Shown here: positions 8,240 to 16,265 of the stretch, in pieces | Numbering within the stretch: the first letter of the stretch is position 1 | How the letters are laid out: each line of letters starts with the position of its first letter | Source: Sphingomonas sp. S2M10 | Lineage (GTDB): Bacteria; Pseudomonadota; Alphaproteobacteria; Sphingomonadales; Sphingomonadaceae | Length of the DNA stretch: 45,186 bases | Direction: 5' to 3' | Assembly (NCBI RefSeq): GCF_012650175.1 | Contig: NZ_JAAILI010000028.1 | Location: 1 to 45,186 of the forward strand | The notes under the pieces: model-generated | Databases searched by the model: none | What the model was told of the DNA's origin: nothing | The model's input: the letters and a program-made list of their open reading frames with translations, nothing else | Translations under genes and position numbers: made by a program

Positions 8240-9561
8240 TCACCGGCGCGGCTGGGCGCTGAGCCGCGACATCAGGATGGCTGCGCGCTTGGCCTGGCGG
8301 CGGATGCTCGCGAGATCAACCGTCTCGCCCGGCGCATGGTCGCCTGTGCTGTACGGCCCCAACCCGGCCAAGCTGTCGACATCGGCCGCGACGAACGAGA
8401 CGTCCCCCGCCCCGCGCTTCAGCGGATCAAGCGCCGGCATCTCGGGCAGCCCGAGGTCGCGATTCACCCCGTTGAGGGCGGCGAGCAACGCACGGTTCCC
8501 CTCGGTCGGCGCCATTGCGGGATAGCCCTCGCCGAAGGTGATCTTTGCATCGGTTTCCAACGCGTGCGCGGCGACGATCGCTTCCATCCTGGCCCGTACC
8601 CGCGCCGTCTGTTCCGGGCTCAGCGTGCGGAAGTCGCCGATCGCGATCGCCGTCTGCGGGATGATGTTGGTCTTGCCCGCCGCGGTCGCGTCGCCGCTCT
8701 CGGTGAGCGTGGCCTGGGCGCCGCCGGCGATGACGCCGGTGTTGAAGGTGAGGTTGGGCTCGGGCAGCTCCTTGCGGAAGGCGGCGAGGATCCGCGCCAG
8801 CTCGTTGATCGCGCCGTCGCCCATGCCGGGTGCGAAGATGCCCGAGCTGTGCCCGGTCTTGCCGGTGGCGGTGATCCGCCAGTCGATCGCCGAGCGCCGC
8901 GCGATCGAGCCCATGTCGCGCCGCCATCGATCACCAGCCCCTCGAAATCGAGCGCGACATCGGCGCGCTTGCCCGCCGCGATCAGGTCGGCACGCGCGAT
9001 GCTGTGCGGGCTGCCGGACTTTTCCTCGTCGCCGGTCAGGACGATCTCGATATTGGCGTTCTTGAGCGTGCCCGCGGCCTGCATCGCTCGGAGCGCGGCG
9101 AGCATCACGACCATGCCGCCCTTGTCGTCCCCCGCCCCCGGCCCTTCCGCCAGTTCGCCCTTGCGGACGAAGGTCTGGAAGGGCGAATTGGTCTCGAACA
9201 CCGTGTCGAGATGACCGATCAACAGCAGCCGTCTGGTCCCCGGCCGCCCCTTGTGGACGGCGATCAGATGGCCGGCGCGCTGCACCGCGTCCATCGGCAT
9301 CCAGGTGACGGCGAAGCCTAGCGGCTCCAGTTCGGCGCGCATCATCGCGCCGACCTTCGTGACGCCGGCGAGGTTCAAGGTCCCGCTGTTCTGATTGACC
9401 AGCCGCTCCAGCAGCGCCACCGAGCGATCATATTCCGCATCGACGGTGCGCGTCATCGCCGCCTCGCGCGTGGACAGGCGCTGCGCCGCCGCAGGCACCG
9501 CGAACAGCAGGGCTGCCAGCAGCAGCGCGGCGGTGCGGCCAAGGCGAAACGGTTCGATCAT
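8240..9561 (-). pseudogene. M20-family metallopeptidase (glutamate carboxypeptidase-like), frameshifted
   Basis: Two minus-strand frames together make one M20 peptidase. The N-terminal part, from ATG 9561, has a signal peptide (ALLLAALLFAVPAAAQ) and the metal/catalytic motifs GHLDTVFE, GPGAGDDKGG and LTGDEEKSGS. The C-terminal part, to the stop at 8240, has the dimerisation segment DWRITATGKTGHSSGIF and a normal family C-terminus. The frame changes near 8914-8932, in a GC-repeat run where GLVIDGGA should continue into MGSIARRSAIDW. A 2-base loss or 1-base gain there would explain it. Both halves keep good motifs, so the break is either recent or a sequencing error. If intact, it would be an exported carboxypeptidase for small peptides or N-acyl amino acids. 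Confidence 0.75.
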
Positions 9562-9634
9562 CGGAGCCCCCGGTGCGGAATGGATCATGCTGATTGACCA
9601 CAGCCGCGCAGACCCGGCAAGCCGCACTACCGTG

Positions 9635-9868
9635 TCAGGAGAGCTGTCGCGCGAGATCCGCAAGGAGGATCCGGGCGACCGGCTGGTCGCGCTCGTCCTC
9701 AATGTCGAGGCTGCCGCGCAGGGGCGACCGGCCGTCGCGGTGGCGCAGCAGCGATCGTGCCAGGCCGTGGCCCGCGATCAGCGCCGCGCGCAGATCCGGC
9801 AGGTCGCGCCGCTCCGTGCCATGGGGATGGTGGTCCGGCGTGCACAAGCGAAAGCGGTAAGCGGGCAT
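9635..9868 (-). CDS. Small DUF6894-like hypothetical protein
   Basis: 77 residues starting MPAYRFRLCTPDHH, with PDLRAALIAGHGLARSLL, then a stretch ending DIEDERDQPVARILLADLA. This fits the pattern of small alphaproteobacterial DUF6894 proteins: a short beta-rich start, an ELPDL-x-AR helix, then an 'I-x-D-E-x-G-x' beta stretch. No function is established. It reads toward the M20 gene with a 73-base gap. No strong ribosome site is visible before ATG 9868, which lowers confidence; family resemblance is the main support. Confidence 0.5.
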   Translation of the reverse strand: MPAYRFRLCTPDHHPHGTERRDLPDLRAALIAGHGLARSLLRHRDGRSPLRGSLDIEDERDQPVARILLADLARQLS

Positions 9869-9917
9869 GCAAGCATAATGCCCACTGCATCAAGTAGTTG
9901 CCGAGACCTGATGTAGT

Positions 9918-11258
9918 TTATTGTTGCTGCGGCACGGGCCTTGCCACCTCCACCGCGTAGAGGTGCGCGGCGCCTTCGAAATTTCCGCGGAACAGGATCC
10001 ATTTGCCGTCCGGCGTGAAGATCATGTTCGGTTCGAGCCGGTAATCCTGCCGACGCATATCGACCAGCTTCTCCGCCGATAGCGTGCCGGGGGCGATCAG
10101 CGCGGCGGCATTGTCGGCATGGATGCCCGCAACATCGGCGATGCTGTCGGGTGTGAAGAGGTAGAGATATTTCCCGTCCGGCGCGTGCGCGACCATCTCC
10201 GCGTCGCCGCCGTCCCCGGAGAAGCGGGTGCCGTCGGGCGCGATATTGTAGTGCACCGACCAGAGGTTGCGCTCGACATGGAGCCAGCGACGCTTGCCGG
10301 TCGCCAGCTCCACCCCGGCGAGCCAGAAGACCTGCCCGCGTGGCGTCTGCAGATCGTACCAGACCCATTTGCCGTCCGGCGAGAAGAACTCGTGGCCGGC
10401 AATCTCCATGTTCATCGTGCGGGTGTGGAGCCGGTGCTTCCCCGTACCGTCGGCGCGGATCGCCCAGAGCCGATCGACCCGGTGCCACGGCCCCTCGTGG
10501 CAATAAAGGATCTGCTGCGGATCGGTAGGCGAGAACTGGACGTGGTTGAGCCAATCGGTCGACGCGGTGACCACCCGCCTCGCGCCGGTGCGCAGGTCGA
10601 TGGTGAAGATCTCCATCGGCACCTGCGCATCGAGGCGGCGGTTCATGTGCACCTCCTTCGCCTCGGCATAGGGCAGCGGTTTGCCGTCCGGCCCGTTGGC
10701 GCGATAGTCGTTCACGCCGGGCGTGTTCACTTCGCCCTCGGCGCGCGCGAGCGTTCCATCAGGCCGCAGGGGCACGACGGGCTTGGCGACCTGCCCCAGC
10801 AGCAGCGTCTCGTCGGCGTTGATCGATCCGATCCAGCCGCCCGGTACGGTCGCCACGCGCCGAACCGCGCCGCTATCGGCATGGACCGCGAAGACGGCGA
10901 ACGGCCCACCGGCATCGTCGCGTCCGCGCTCGGCGAAATAGACGTTGCGGCTCCTGCGCCCGGTGAACAGCAGCACCGCGCCGGGCCGGGTGACCAGCGG
11001 CCGTATCTCCCAGCGCTGCAGATCGACCAGCGCAATGCCCCGGGGCGTCGTCACCGCCATCTTGTCGCCCTGCGGCAGGAAGCCGTTCTGGGTGAAATAG
11101 AGGCTCACCGTGCCCGGTTCACGGCTTATCCGGAGGACGCGATGCCCGGTCGTCGCATCGATCCAGCTGGCCGCGGGATCGGCAGTGGCTGTGCCAGTTA
11201 GCGAGAGCGCCGCAAATGCCGCTCCCAGCATTCGCATCCAGCTGCCCAGCCGTGCCAT
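9918..11258 (-). CDS. ogl: Oligogalacturonate lyase, PL22 family, exported
   Basis: 446 residues with a cleavable signal peptide (residues 1-26), so probably periplasmic. The body is a seven-bladed beta-propeller-type protein with the PL22 hallmarks HVQFSP (His239), CHEGPWHRVDRLW (His254, His259), MEIAGHEFFSPDG (His289) and WSVHYN (His336). These His residues are candidates for the catalytic base and the metal site known in this family. PL22 enzymes cleave unsaturated digalacturonate and short oligogalacturonides to the 5-keto-4-deoxyuronate precursor. A GGGAGAG ribosome site precedes ATG 11258. The gene is divergent from a GPH symporter, a classic pairing for oligogalacturonide import and cleavage. 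Confidence 0.92.
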   Translation of the reverse strand: MARLGSWMRMLGAAFAALSLTGTATADPAASWIDATTGHRVLRISREPGTVSLYFTQNGFLPQGDKMAVTTPRGIALVDLQRWEIRPLVTRPGAVLLFTGRRSRNVYFAERGRDDAGGPFAVFAVHADSGAVRRVATVPGGWIGSINADETLLLGQVAKPVVPLRPDGTLARAEGEVNTPGVNDYRANGPDGKPLPYAEAKEVHMNRRLDAQVPMEIFTIDLRTGARRVVTASTDWLNHVQFSPTDPQQILYCHEGPWHRVDRLWAIRADGTGKHRLHTRTMNMEIAGHEFFSPDGKWVWYDLQTPRGQVFWLAGVELATGKRRWLHVERNLWSVHYNIAPDGTRFSGDGGDAEMVAHAPDGKYLYLFTPDSIADVAGIHADNAAALIAPGTLSAEKLVDMRRQDYRLEPNMIFTPDGKWILFRGNFEGAAHLYAVEVARPVPQQQ

Positions 11259-11291
11259 GATCGCTCTCCCAAGCCGCTTGATGTTGTTTCA

Positions 11292-11318
11292 CATAGTATG
11301 ATAGCAGTTCATATTATG
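11292..11318. promoter_or_regulatory. Inverted-repeat operator candidate between PL22 lyase and GPH symporter
   Basis: CATAGTATGA (11292-11301) and TCATATTATG (11309-11318) form a 10-bp inverted repeat with one mismatch and a 7-base spacer, in an AT-rich patch between the divergent starts at 11258 and 11370. Its right arm, extended to TCATATTATGG, differs at one of 11 bases from TCATATCATGG at 15721-15731 upstream of the PL26-like lyase. This suggests a shared pectin-responsive regulator, which is not identified. Confidence 0.45.
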
Positions 11319-11369
11319 GAGTAAAGTAGCCGGTGCCGTCGAAGCGGACTCCGGAGTCCAGGAGAGAGC

Positions 11370-12887
11370 ATGGCCCGCAGCGCGCCCACCCCCCGTCCCG
11401 TACGATGGTATAACTACGCGGCATATGGCTCGAACGACGTGCTGGGCGCGGGTTCGATGGCGGTGATCTCGGGCTGGGTGCTGATCTTCTACACGCAGTT
11501 CTGCGGACTGGAGGCATGGCAGGCGGCGTTGATCTTCACCGTGGCTCGCGTGCTGGACGCGATCGCCTCGCCAGTCATCGGGCACCTGTCCGACGCGATG
11601 GGCGAAACCCCGCTCGGCCGCCGCTTCGGACGGCGTCGCTTCTTCATCCTGGCGGCCATCCCCCTCCTCCCCTCCTTCGCGATCATGTGGGTCGCGGGGC
11701 AGGGTTTCTGGTATTATCTGGCTACCTACGTCCTGTTCGAGCTCGTCTATGCGATGGAGATCATCCCGTACGAGACGCTCGCGGCGGAAATGGCCCGCGA
11801 CTATCGGACCAAGGCCAAGTTTGCCGGCGTCCGCATCCTCTTCGCCCAAGCCAGCGCGATCCTGGCGGGATTCCTGCCCGGCATGCTGATCCAGGCGCTG
11901 GGCAAGGACAGCCCGCAGACCTTCCTCTACATGGGCATCCTGTTCTCCGCGCTGTTCATGGTGACGGCGGGGCTGCTCTACCGCTTCAGCTGGGAGCGGC
12001 CTGCGGCGGAAGTGGCGGCGCTGCGCCCCGCAGGCGCGCCGCGGCCCAGCGTGGGGGCGGCGATCCGCGGGCTCTACACCAACCTGTTCTCCACCTTCCG
12101 CATCCGCGCCTTTCGGCTGCACCTCGGCATGTATCTGGGCGGCTATATCAGCCAGGACGTGTTCAACGCCGCCTTCACCTTCTTCGTCGTCTTCGCGCTG
12201 ATGGGCTCGATCGAGGCGGCGTCAACGCTGCTCGGCACGATGTACATCGTCCAGTTCGTCGCGGTGATGCTGGCGATCAACCTGGCGCTGCGCAGTTCCC
12301 CTGCCCGCGCCTATCAGCTGGCGGCGCTGAGCTTTGCGGCGGGCGTGCTGGTACTGCTGGCTCAGTGGGGCGCGGGCGTCCGCGTGGGCAATGCCTGGCT
12401 GTGGCTGCCGATCGCGCTGGCCGGGCTGGGCCGCGGCGCGCTCAACTATATCCCCTGGGCGACCTACAACTACATGGCCGATGTCGACGAGATCGTCACC
12501 GGCCGCCGCCGCGAGGGTGCGTTCGCCGGCGTGATGACCTTCGTGCGCAAGCTCACCCAGGCGGCGGCGGTGGCCGGCGTCGGCGCGATCATGAGCGCAG
12601 GCGGCTTCGCCAAGGGCGCCGCAGTGCAGAGCCCGCAGGCCATCCACACCATCGCGCTGGTGCTCGGGATCGGCACGGTGGGCGTGCTGATCGCGGGCAT
12701 GTTCGTCTCCACCCGCTTCCGGCTGAACGCAGCGCGCCATGACGTGCTGATGGCGGAGATCGACCGCTTCAAGCGCGGCGAGACGGCACCTGGATCGGAA
12801 GAAGCGCGCCTCGTGGTGGAGGATCTTTCGGGCTGGCGCTACGACCAGCTCTGGGGGCGCAACCCGGTGGCCGGGGTGCGAGCGTAG
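11370..12887 (+). CDS. GPH-family (MFS_2) sugar:cation symporter, probable oligogalacturonide/uronide transporter
   Basis: 505 residues with about 12 hydrophobic segments. The GPH signature region ARVLDAIASPVIGHLSD followed by TPLGRRFGRRRFFIL lies between TM2 and TM4, as in melibiose and glucuronide symporters. AGGAGAGAG precedes ATG 11370. GPH carriers move glycosides, pentosides and hexuronides with H+ or Na+. Divergence from a PL22 oligogalacturonate lyase makes short (unsaturated) galacturonides or rhamnogalacturonan disaccharides the likely cargo, similar in role to TogT. The cation and exact sugar cannot be read from sequence. It ends convergently with the PL26-like lyase. Confidence 0.88.
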   Translation: MARSAPTPRPVRWYNYAAYGSNDVLGAGSMAVISGWVLIFYTQFCGLEAWQAALIFTVARVLDAIASPVIGHLSDAMGETPLGRRFGRRRFFILAAIPLLPSFAIMWVAGQGFWYYLATYVLFELVYAMEIIPYETLAAEMARDYRTKAKFAGVRILFAQASAILAGFLPGMLIQALGKDSPQTFLYMGILFSALFMVTAGLLYRFSWERPAAEVAALRPAGAPRPSVGAAIRGLYTNLFSTFRIRAFRLHLGMYLGGYISQDVFNAAFTFFVVFALMGSIEAASTLLGTMYIVQFVAVMLAINLALRSSPARAYQLAALSFAAGVLVLLAQWGAGVRVGNAWLWLPIALAGLGRGALNYIPWATYNYMADVDEIVTGRRREGAFAGVMTFVRKLTQAAAVAGVGAIMSAGGFAKGAAVQSPQAIHTIALVLGIGTVGVLIAGMFVSTRFRLNAARHDVLMAEIDRFKRGETAPGSEEARLVVEDLSGWRYDQLWGRNPVAGVRA

Positions 12888-12921
12888 CTCGCGACCATAG
12901 GACACGGGAGACCATGGAGCG

Positions 12922-12944
12922 GGCAGCGGACCAGGCCCGCTGCC
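12922..12944. terminator. Hairpin between convergent symporter and PL26-like genes
   Basis: GGCAGCGG (12922-12929) and CCGCTGCC (12937-12944) form a perfect 8-bp stem with a 7-base loop, in the 89-base gap between convergent stop codons. There is no T-tract, so a bidirectional or Rho-aided terminator is inferred from position and stability only. Confidence 0.4.
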
Positions 12945-12976
12945 AGACATCGTGTCGCCTATGCAAGGCTCGGATA

Positions 12977-15667
12977 TCATTCGCCCTTTGTTGGCGAACG
13001 CGTCTGGCCCCGATCCAGCGCCTCCGGAATCAGCGCGAGGTTCTGGATCGCCGCCAGCCCCCATTGCGACGCCGCATTGGTAGAGATGCCCGGCCATTCC
13101 ACCCCGCCTCCCGGCAGCGGCCGCCGAGGATCGCCGCGATGGAGCCCCAGTCCCGCATCGCCCGACAGGAACTCCTCCGCCGCGCGCGCGGCCAACGCAG
13201 CGTCGCCAGTGGCATGCGCCGCATAGGCCGTCAGCCGCGAATGCGATTCGCGCAGATTGCGCGGGCCGAAGGGCGCTCCCCATTTCGCCAGCCATTCGGC
13301 CTTGGGGGCATTGTACCAGCGGCAATAGTCGAGCCACGCCGTGCGATAGCGCGGCACGTCCAGCAGACGCAGCAGCTCGGCATTGATTTCCACCGCGCCG
13401 AATACGGCGTTGAGGTGCGACAGGCGGATCTTTGCCCCGCGATCAAGGAAGCGCCCGCTCGCCAGGTCATAGGGCGCGCTGCCGGTCAGCCAGCCGTGCG
13501 GCAGCCTGCCGATGCTGTCCATGCCGGCGACGATCCGATCGCGCCATTGCCGGTCGCCGGTCCGCTCCCATTCGGCGAGCCATGCCCCCGCCAGCACTGC
13601 CCAGCTGGTGCCGAAGGCCATTTCGATCACGCCCGGCGGCAGCGGCTCCCGCGCCCCGCCCGGCACCTTGCGCCCGATCTCGACCGTGCGCAGCGCCTCG
13701 TGCGACGCGACCAGATCGCGCATCAGGTCGCCGGTGCGTTCGTCGGCGGTCAGATAATGGAAGATGCGGCGATAATTGGCATTGCTGACGCGTGGCTGCT
13801 TCGAACTGTCACTCCAGTGCTGCACCCCATGCCGCGTGCCGAGCCCCGCGAAACGGCCAAGATGATAAACATCAACCTCGCTGGTATGCCGCGTCATCGC
13901 CTCGGCCAGGCGAAACGCCTTGGGATCGCGGCTGCGCAGCGCGGCGGTCCATAGCCAGAGGTCCGGCGACAATTCGCTGTTCGCCCAGGCGAACCCGCCG
14001 ATATCGTAGCGCCACTGGTGCCGATCGGCATCATAGCTGTGCATCACGTCGCCGTGGTTCCAGAAGCCGTACCAGCTGCGCCGATCGACCTCGCCGGCGT
14101 AGAAGTCGACCAGCCGCTCCAGCTGATCCTCGACGGCGGTGCGCATCGGCGTCGAGCGATCGGGCAAGCCCCAGTCGCCGAACACGCCCGCCGCATGGAG
14201 CTGGGCCGGATCCGCCATCAGGCGCGGGGGTTCGGCCGTCGTGCGGGCAAGCGCCTGGAGCCGCTCGGTCGGCGGCGTGGCGGGGAAAGCCCACAGCATT
14301 ACCTCGCTGGTACGCGCGATCCCCACGGGCGAATCCCAGCCCGGCTCGTAATCCTCATAGGTGATGTCGAGCCCCTGGTTCTGCGCCGCATATCCCTCCA
14401 TGCCCATCACGCCGCGATACCGGCGCAGGTCCATCGGCTGGGCGCGCGGCGACCATAGCCAGGCGCAGAGCCGCGCCTTGTCGCCAGCAGCGCCTTCGAT
14501 CTCCAATTCGGTCGGATGCCGCTGCCAGAACCAGCGCGCCGCGATCGCCGCCCCTCCCCAGGGTGAGCCGACATAGGCGAGACCGGGTGCGCGCCGCCCA
14601 TCCCCCGCATCGATCCAGGCCATGTCGGGCCCGTTCCGCTTGGTGAGGGTGAAGCCGTTGGCCGACGCCTGGAGCAGGCGGAACGCGTCCCAAGCCGGAA
14701 TGCGTTCGAGAAGGGCGCCCACGGGTGCGCGCATCTCCGCCACGGGCGGCACCGGCTGTCCGGCAACCTGCGCGGCACGGAACGCTGTCCCCGGATCCCT
14801 CCGCAGCCCGGTGAGCGGGCGCACCGCCTCCGCGAACATCGTGTCAGCGGCGGTGGCGAGGCGGATATGACGATCGTGAAGCGCGCCGCGCATCGGCACG
14901 CTTGCGGCGATTCCCAGACCCGAGACGAGATGCTTTTCGGGATCGACGTCGTTGATGACGCTATGGACGAGCCGGAGGCCCTCGGCGCCCGCATAGCATT
15001 CGATCCGTACCGTGAAGGGCAGGAACGCCTGTTCGCCCGCGCGGTGATGCCCCTGCACGCGGACGACCGCGCGCACCGGCCCGCTCTGCTCGACATCGGC
15101 CCGGTCGATGATGCCGATCAGGGGCATGCGTTGGCCCTCCGGCGTGCCGAGACGTAGTTCGCCGACAAGCTCGACGGCTTCCATCAGCGTGGTGCCGTCG
15201 GTTCCCTGCGCTTGAAGGACGGTGGAGCCGCTGCGGGCGATGCGCCAGGCGAGGCTTCCGGTGCGCAACGTGATGGCGTCCGGCGTCGTCTCGACCCGTA
15301 CCGGGGCATCCGGGAGGCGGGGCTTGCCGGGCAACACCCGTACGGCAGATGGCGGCGACGCAAGGGCCGGCAAGGCGTGTCCGGTCCATTTGCAGGAGCC
15401 GTCCGGCCAATAGGCAAGCGGCCAGCTCTGCAGCGGGAGGGGCGCACCGGTGGAGTCCGTTGCGGTGAGCGCGGTGTTGCGGCGCAGACGGCCGATGGGC
15501 CAGACCTGGCCCCAACAAGTTCCGTCAACGCGGAGGGCGGGAGCAGGGTCGTCGATCCAGGCGGCGTTGGCGATGCCGGGCGCGGTCGCTAGGGCGGGCT
15601 TGGCGAGCAGGGCGGGCAGCGCCACGCCGGCCTGAAGAACACGACGTCGATCGATCGAATGGCGCAT
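12977..15667 (-). CDS. Tat-exported PL26-like exo-rhamnogalacturonan lyase family protein
   Basis: 896 residues. The N-terminus DRRRVLQAGVALPALLAKPALA has twin arginines and a hydrophobic core, i.e. a Tat-type signal. The rest is a large beta-rich N-terminal region and a helical (alpha/alpha) C-terminal half with conserved-looking stretches such as WYGFWNHGDVMHSYD, WRYDIGGFAWANSELSPD and TRHGVQHWSDSSKQPR. This layout matches the 'exo-rhamnogalacturonan lyase family' (PL26), often labelled only as 'Tat pathway signal sequence domain protein'. Such enzymes cut rhamnogalacturonan-I from the end by beta-elimination. The frame is open to 15832, but GGGAGAGG before ATG 15667 and the Tat signal fix the start. 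The family call is from memory of motifs and context; other uronate-polysaccharide lyases are possible. Confidence 0.7.
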   Translation of the reverse strand: MRHSIDRRRVLQAGVALPALLAKPALATAPGIANAAWIDDPAPALRVDGTCWGQVWPIGRLRRNTALTATDSTGAPLPLQSWPLAYWPDGSCKWTGHALPALASPPSAVRVLPGKPRLPDAPVRVETTPDAITLRTGSLAWRIARSGSTVLQAQGTDGTTLMEAVELVGELRLGTPEGQRMPLIGIIDRADVEQSGPVRAVVRVQGHHRAGEQAFLPFTVRIECYAGAEGLRLVHSVINDVDPEKHLVSGLGIAASVPMRGALHDRHIRLATAADTMFAEAVRPLTGLRRDPGTAFRAAQVAGQPVPPVAEMRAPVGALLERIPAWDAFRLLQASANGFTLTKRNGPDMAWIDAGDGRRAPGLAYVGSPWGGAAIAARWFWQRHPTELEIEGAAGDKARLCAWLWSPRAQPMDLRRYRGVMGMEGYAAQNQGLDITYEDYEPGWDSPVGIARTSEVMLWAFPATPPTERLQALARTTAEPPRLMADPAQLHAAGVFGDWGLPDRSTPMRTAVEDQLERLVDFYAGEVDRRSWYGFWNHGDVMHSYDADRHQWRYDIGGFAWANSELSPDLWLWTAALRSRDPKAFRLAEAMTRHTSEVDVYHLGRFAGLGTRHGVQHWSDSSKQPRVSNANYRRIFHYLTADERTGDLMRDLVASHEALRTVEIGRKVPGGAREPLPPGVIEMAFGTSWAVLAGAWLAEWERTGDRQWRDRIVAGMDSIGRLPHGWLTGSAPYDLASGRFLDRGAKIRLSHLNAVFGAVEINAELLRLLDVPRYRTAWLDYCRWYNAPKAEWLAKWGAPFGPRNLRESHSRLTAYAAHATGDAALAARAAEEFLSGDAGLGLHRGDPRRPLPGGGVEWPGISTNAASQWGLAAIQNLALIPEALDRGQTRSPTKGE

Positions 15668-15702
15668 TTGCCTCTCCCATCCAGCGCACGCGTCCATGTT
15701 CC

Positions 15703-15731
15703 GATATGTGGGACGTGCTGTCATATCATGG
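15703..15731. promoter_or_regulatory. Inverted repeat upstream of the PL26-like gene
   Basis: GATATG (15703-15708) and CATATC (15722-15727) are inverted with a 13-base spacer, 36 bases upstream of ATG 15667. The right arm lies in TCATATCATGG, nearly identical to the arm at 11309-11319 in the PL22/symporter promoter region. A shared pectin regulator site is inferred; the spacing of the two repeats differs. Confidence 0.3.
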
Positions 15732-15941
15732 CGGGTTGTGCGCAGATAGGCAATTGGCTGCGGACGATCGGCAAGCAGAAGGTTGTGGGACGAGGATCGC
15801 CGGAAAGGGCTTCTTCTCTCGTCTATCTTCAAAAAAGAGAGAACTCTCAGCGTTAGAGGGTTTGATGAATCTTTAAGGAGTTAGGCCGCGCCGGCCGGGC
15901 ATGCGAATCGCGGGTTTCGCACGATTCGTGCATGGAGCGCC

Positions 15942-16044
15942 GTTCCCTTTGTGTCGAGGCAGCGTTCCCGAAGGATCGGCACGAGCGTTCCCGAAGGATC
16001 GAGAGCGTGTTCCGCAAGGATCGAAAATGGTTCCTCAAGTGTCG
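15942..16044 (+). repeat. Five phased iterons (probable RepA-binding sites)
   Basis: Direct repeats start at 15942, 15964, 15987, 16009 and 16030, i.e. every 21-23 bases or about two helical turns. Copies 2 and 3 are identical (GTTCCCGAAGGATCG). Copy 4 is GTTCCGCAAGGATCG, copy 5 is GTTCCTCAAGTGTCG, and copy 1 is the most diverged (GTTCCCTTTGTGTCGAG). Helical phasing of short direct repeats beside a rep gene is diagnostic of initiator-binding iterons. They lie downstream of the repA stop codon. Confidence 0.82.
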
Positions 16045-16187
16045 AAGGTCAGTAGCAAAGCGCTCCTTTTCGGCATGCCCACTGGCAAGCTGGCCGGGTA
16101 TTGAATCACTTGGCCGTGAAACGGGCGGGAACAGCTTCAAAGAAATGGTGCCGGAATGCGAATGGGGTGCGTGATCTTCCTGCCGCC

Positions 16188-16202
16188 CGACACTTCGGGA
16201 AC
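16188..16202 (-). repeat. Inverted single iteron adjacent to repA
   Basis: The minus strand reads GTTCCCGAAGTGTCG: the GTTCCCGAAG start of iterons 2 and 3 with the GTGTCG ending of iteron 5. It faces the five-copy array across 144 bases and sits just beyond the repA 3' end. An inverted lone iteron can serve in handcuffing or in initiator regulation in other replicons; here the role is inferred. Confidence 0.65.
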
Positions 16203-16265
16203 GCGGATCGTGGGCGTGAGACAGCGTCGACGCGCGATCAACGATAGGTGGGGAACAGCCGCAGG

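Larger units (their letters stand above)
15808..16202. other. Putative replication origin: AT-rich segment plus iterons
   Basis: The ~600-base gap between the PL26-like gene and repA carries no gene. It holds an AT-richer segment with the palindrome GAGAGAACTCTC (15837-15848) at about 15808-15890, then five iterons (15942-16044) and one inverted iteron (16188-16202) 63 bases from the repA stop. An AT-rich patch beside iterons is the usual form of an iteron-controlled origin. I found no clear DnaA box. Confidence 0.6.
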
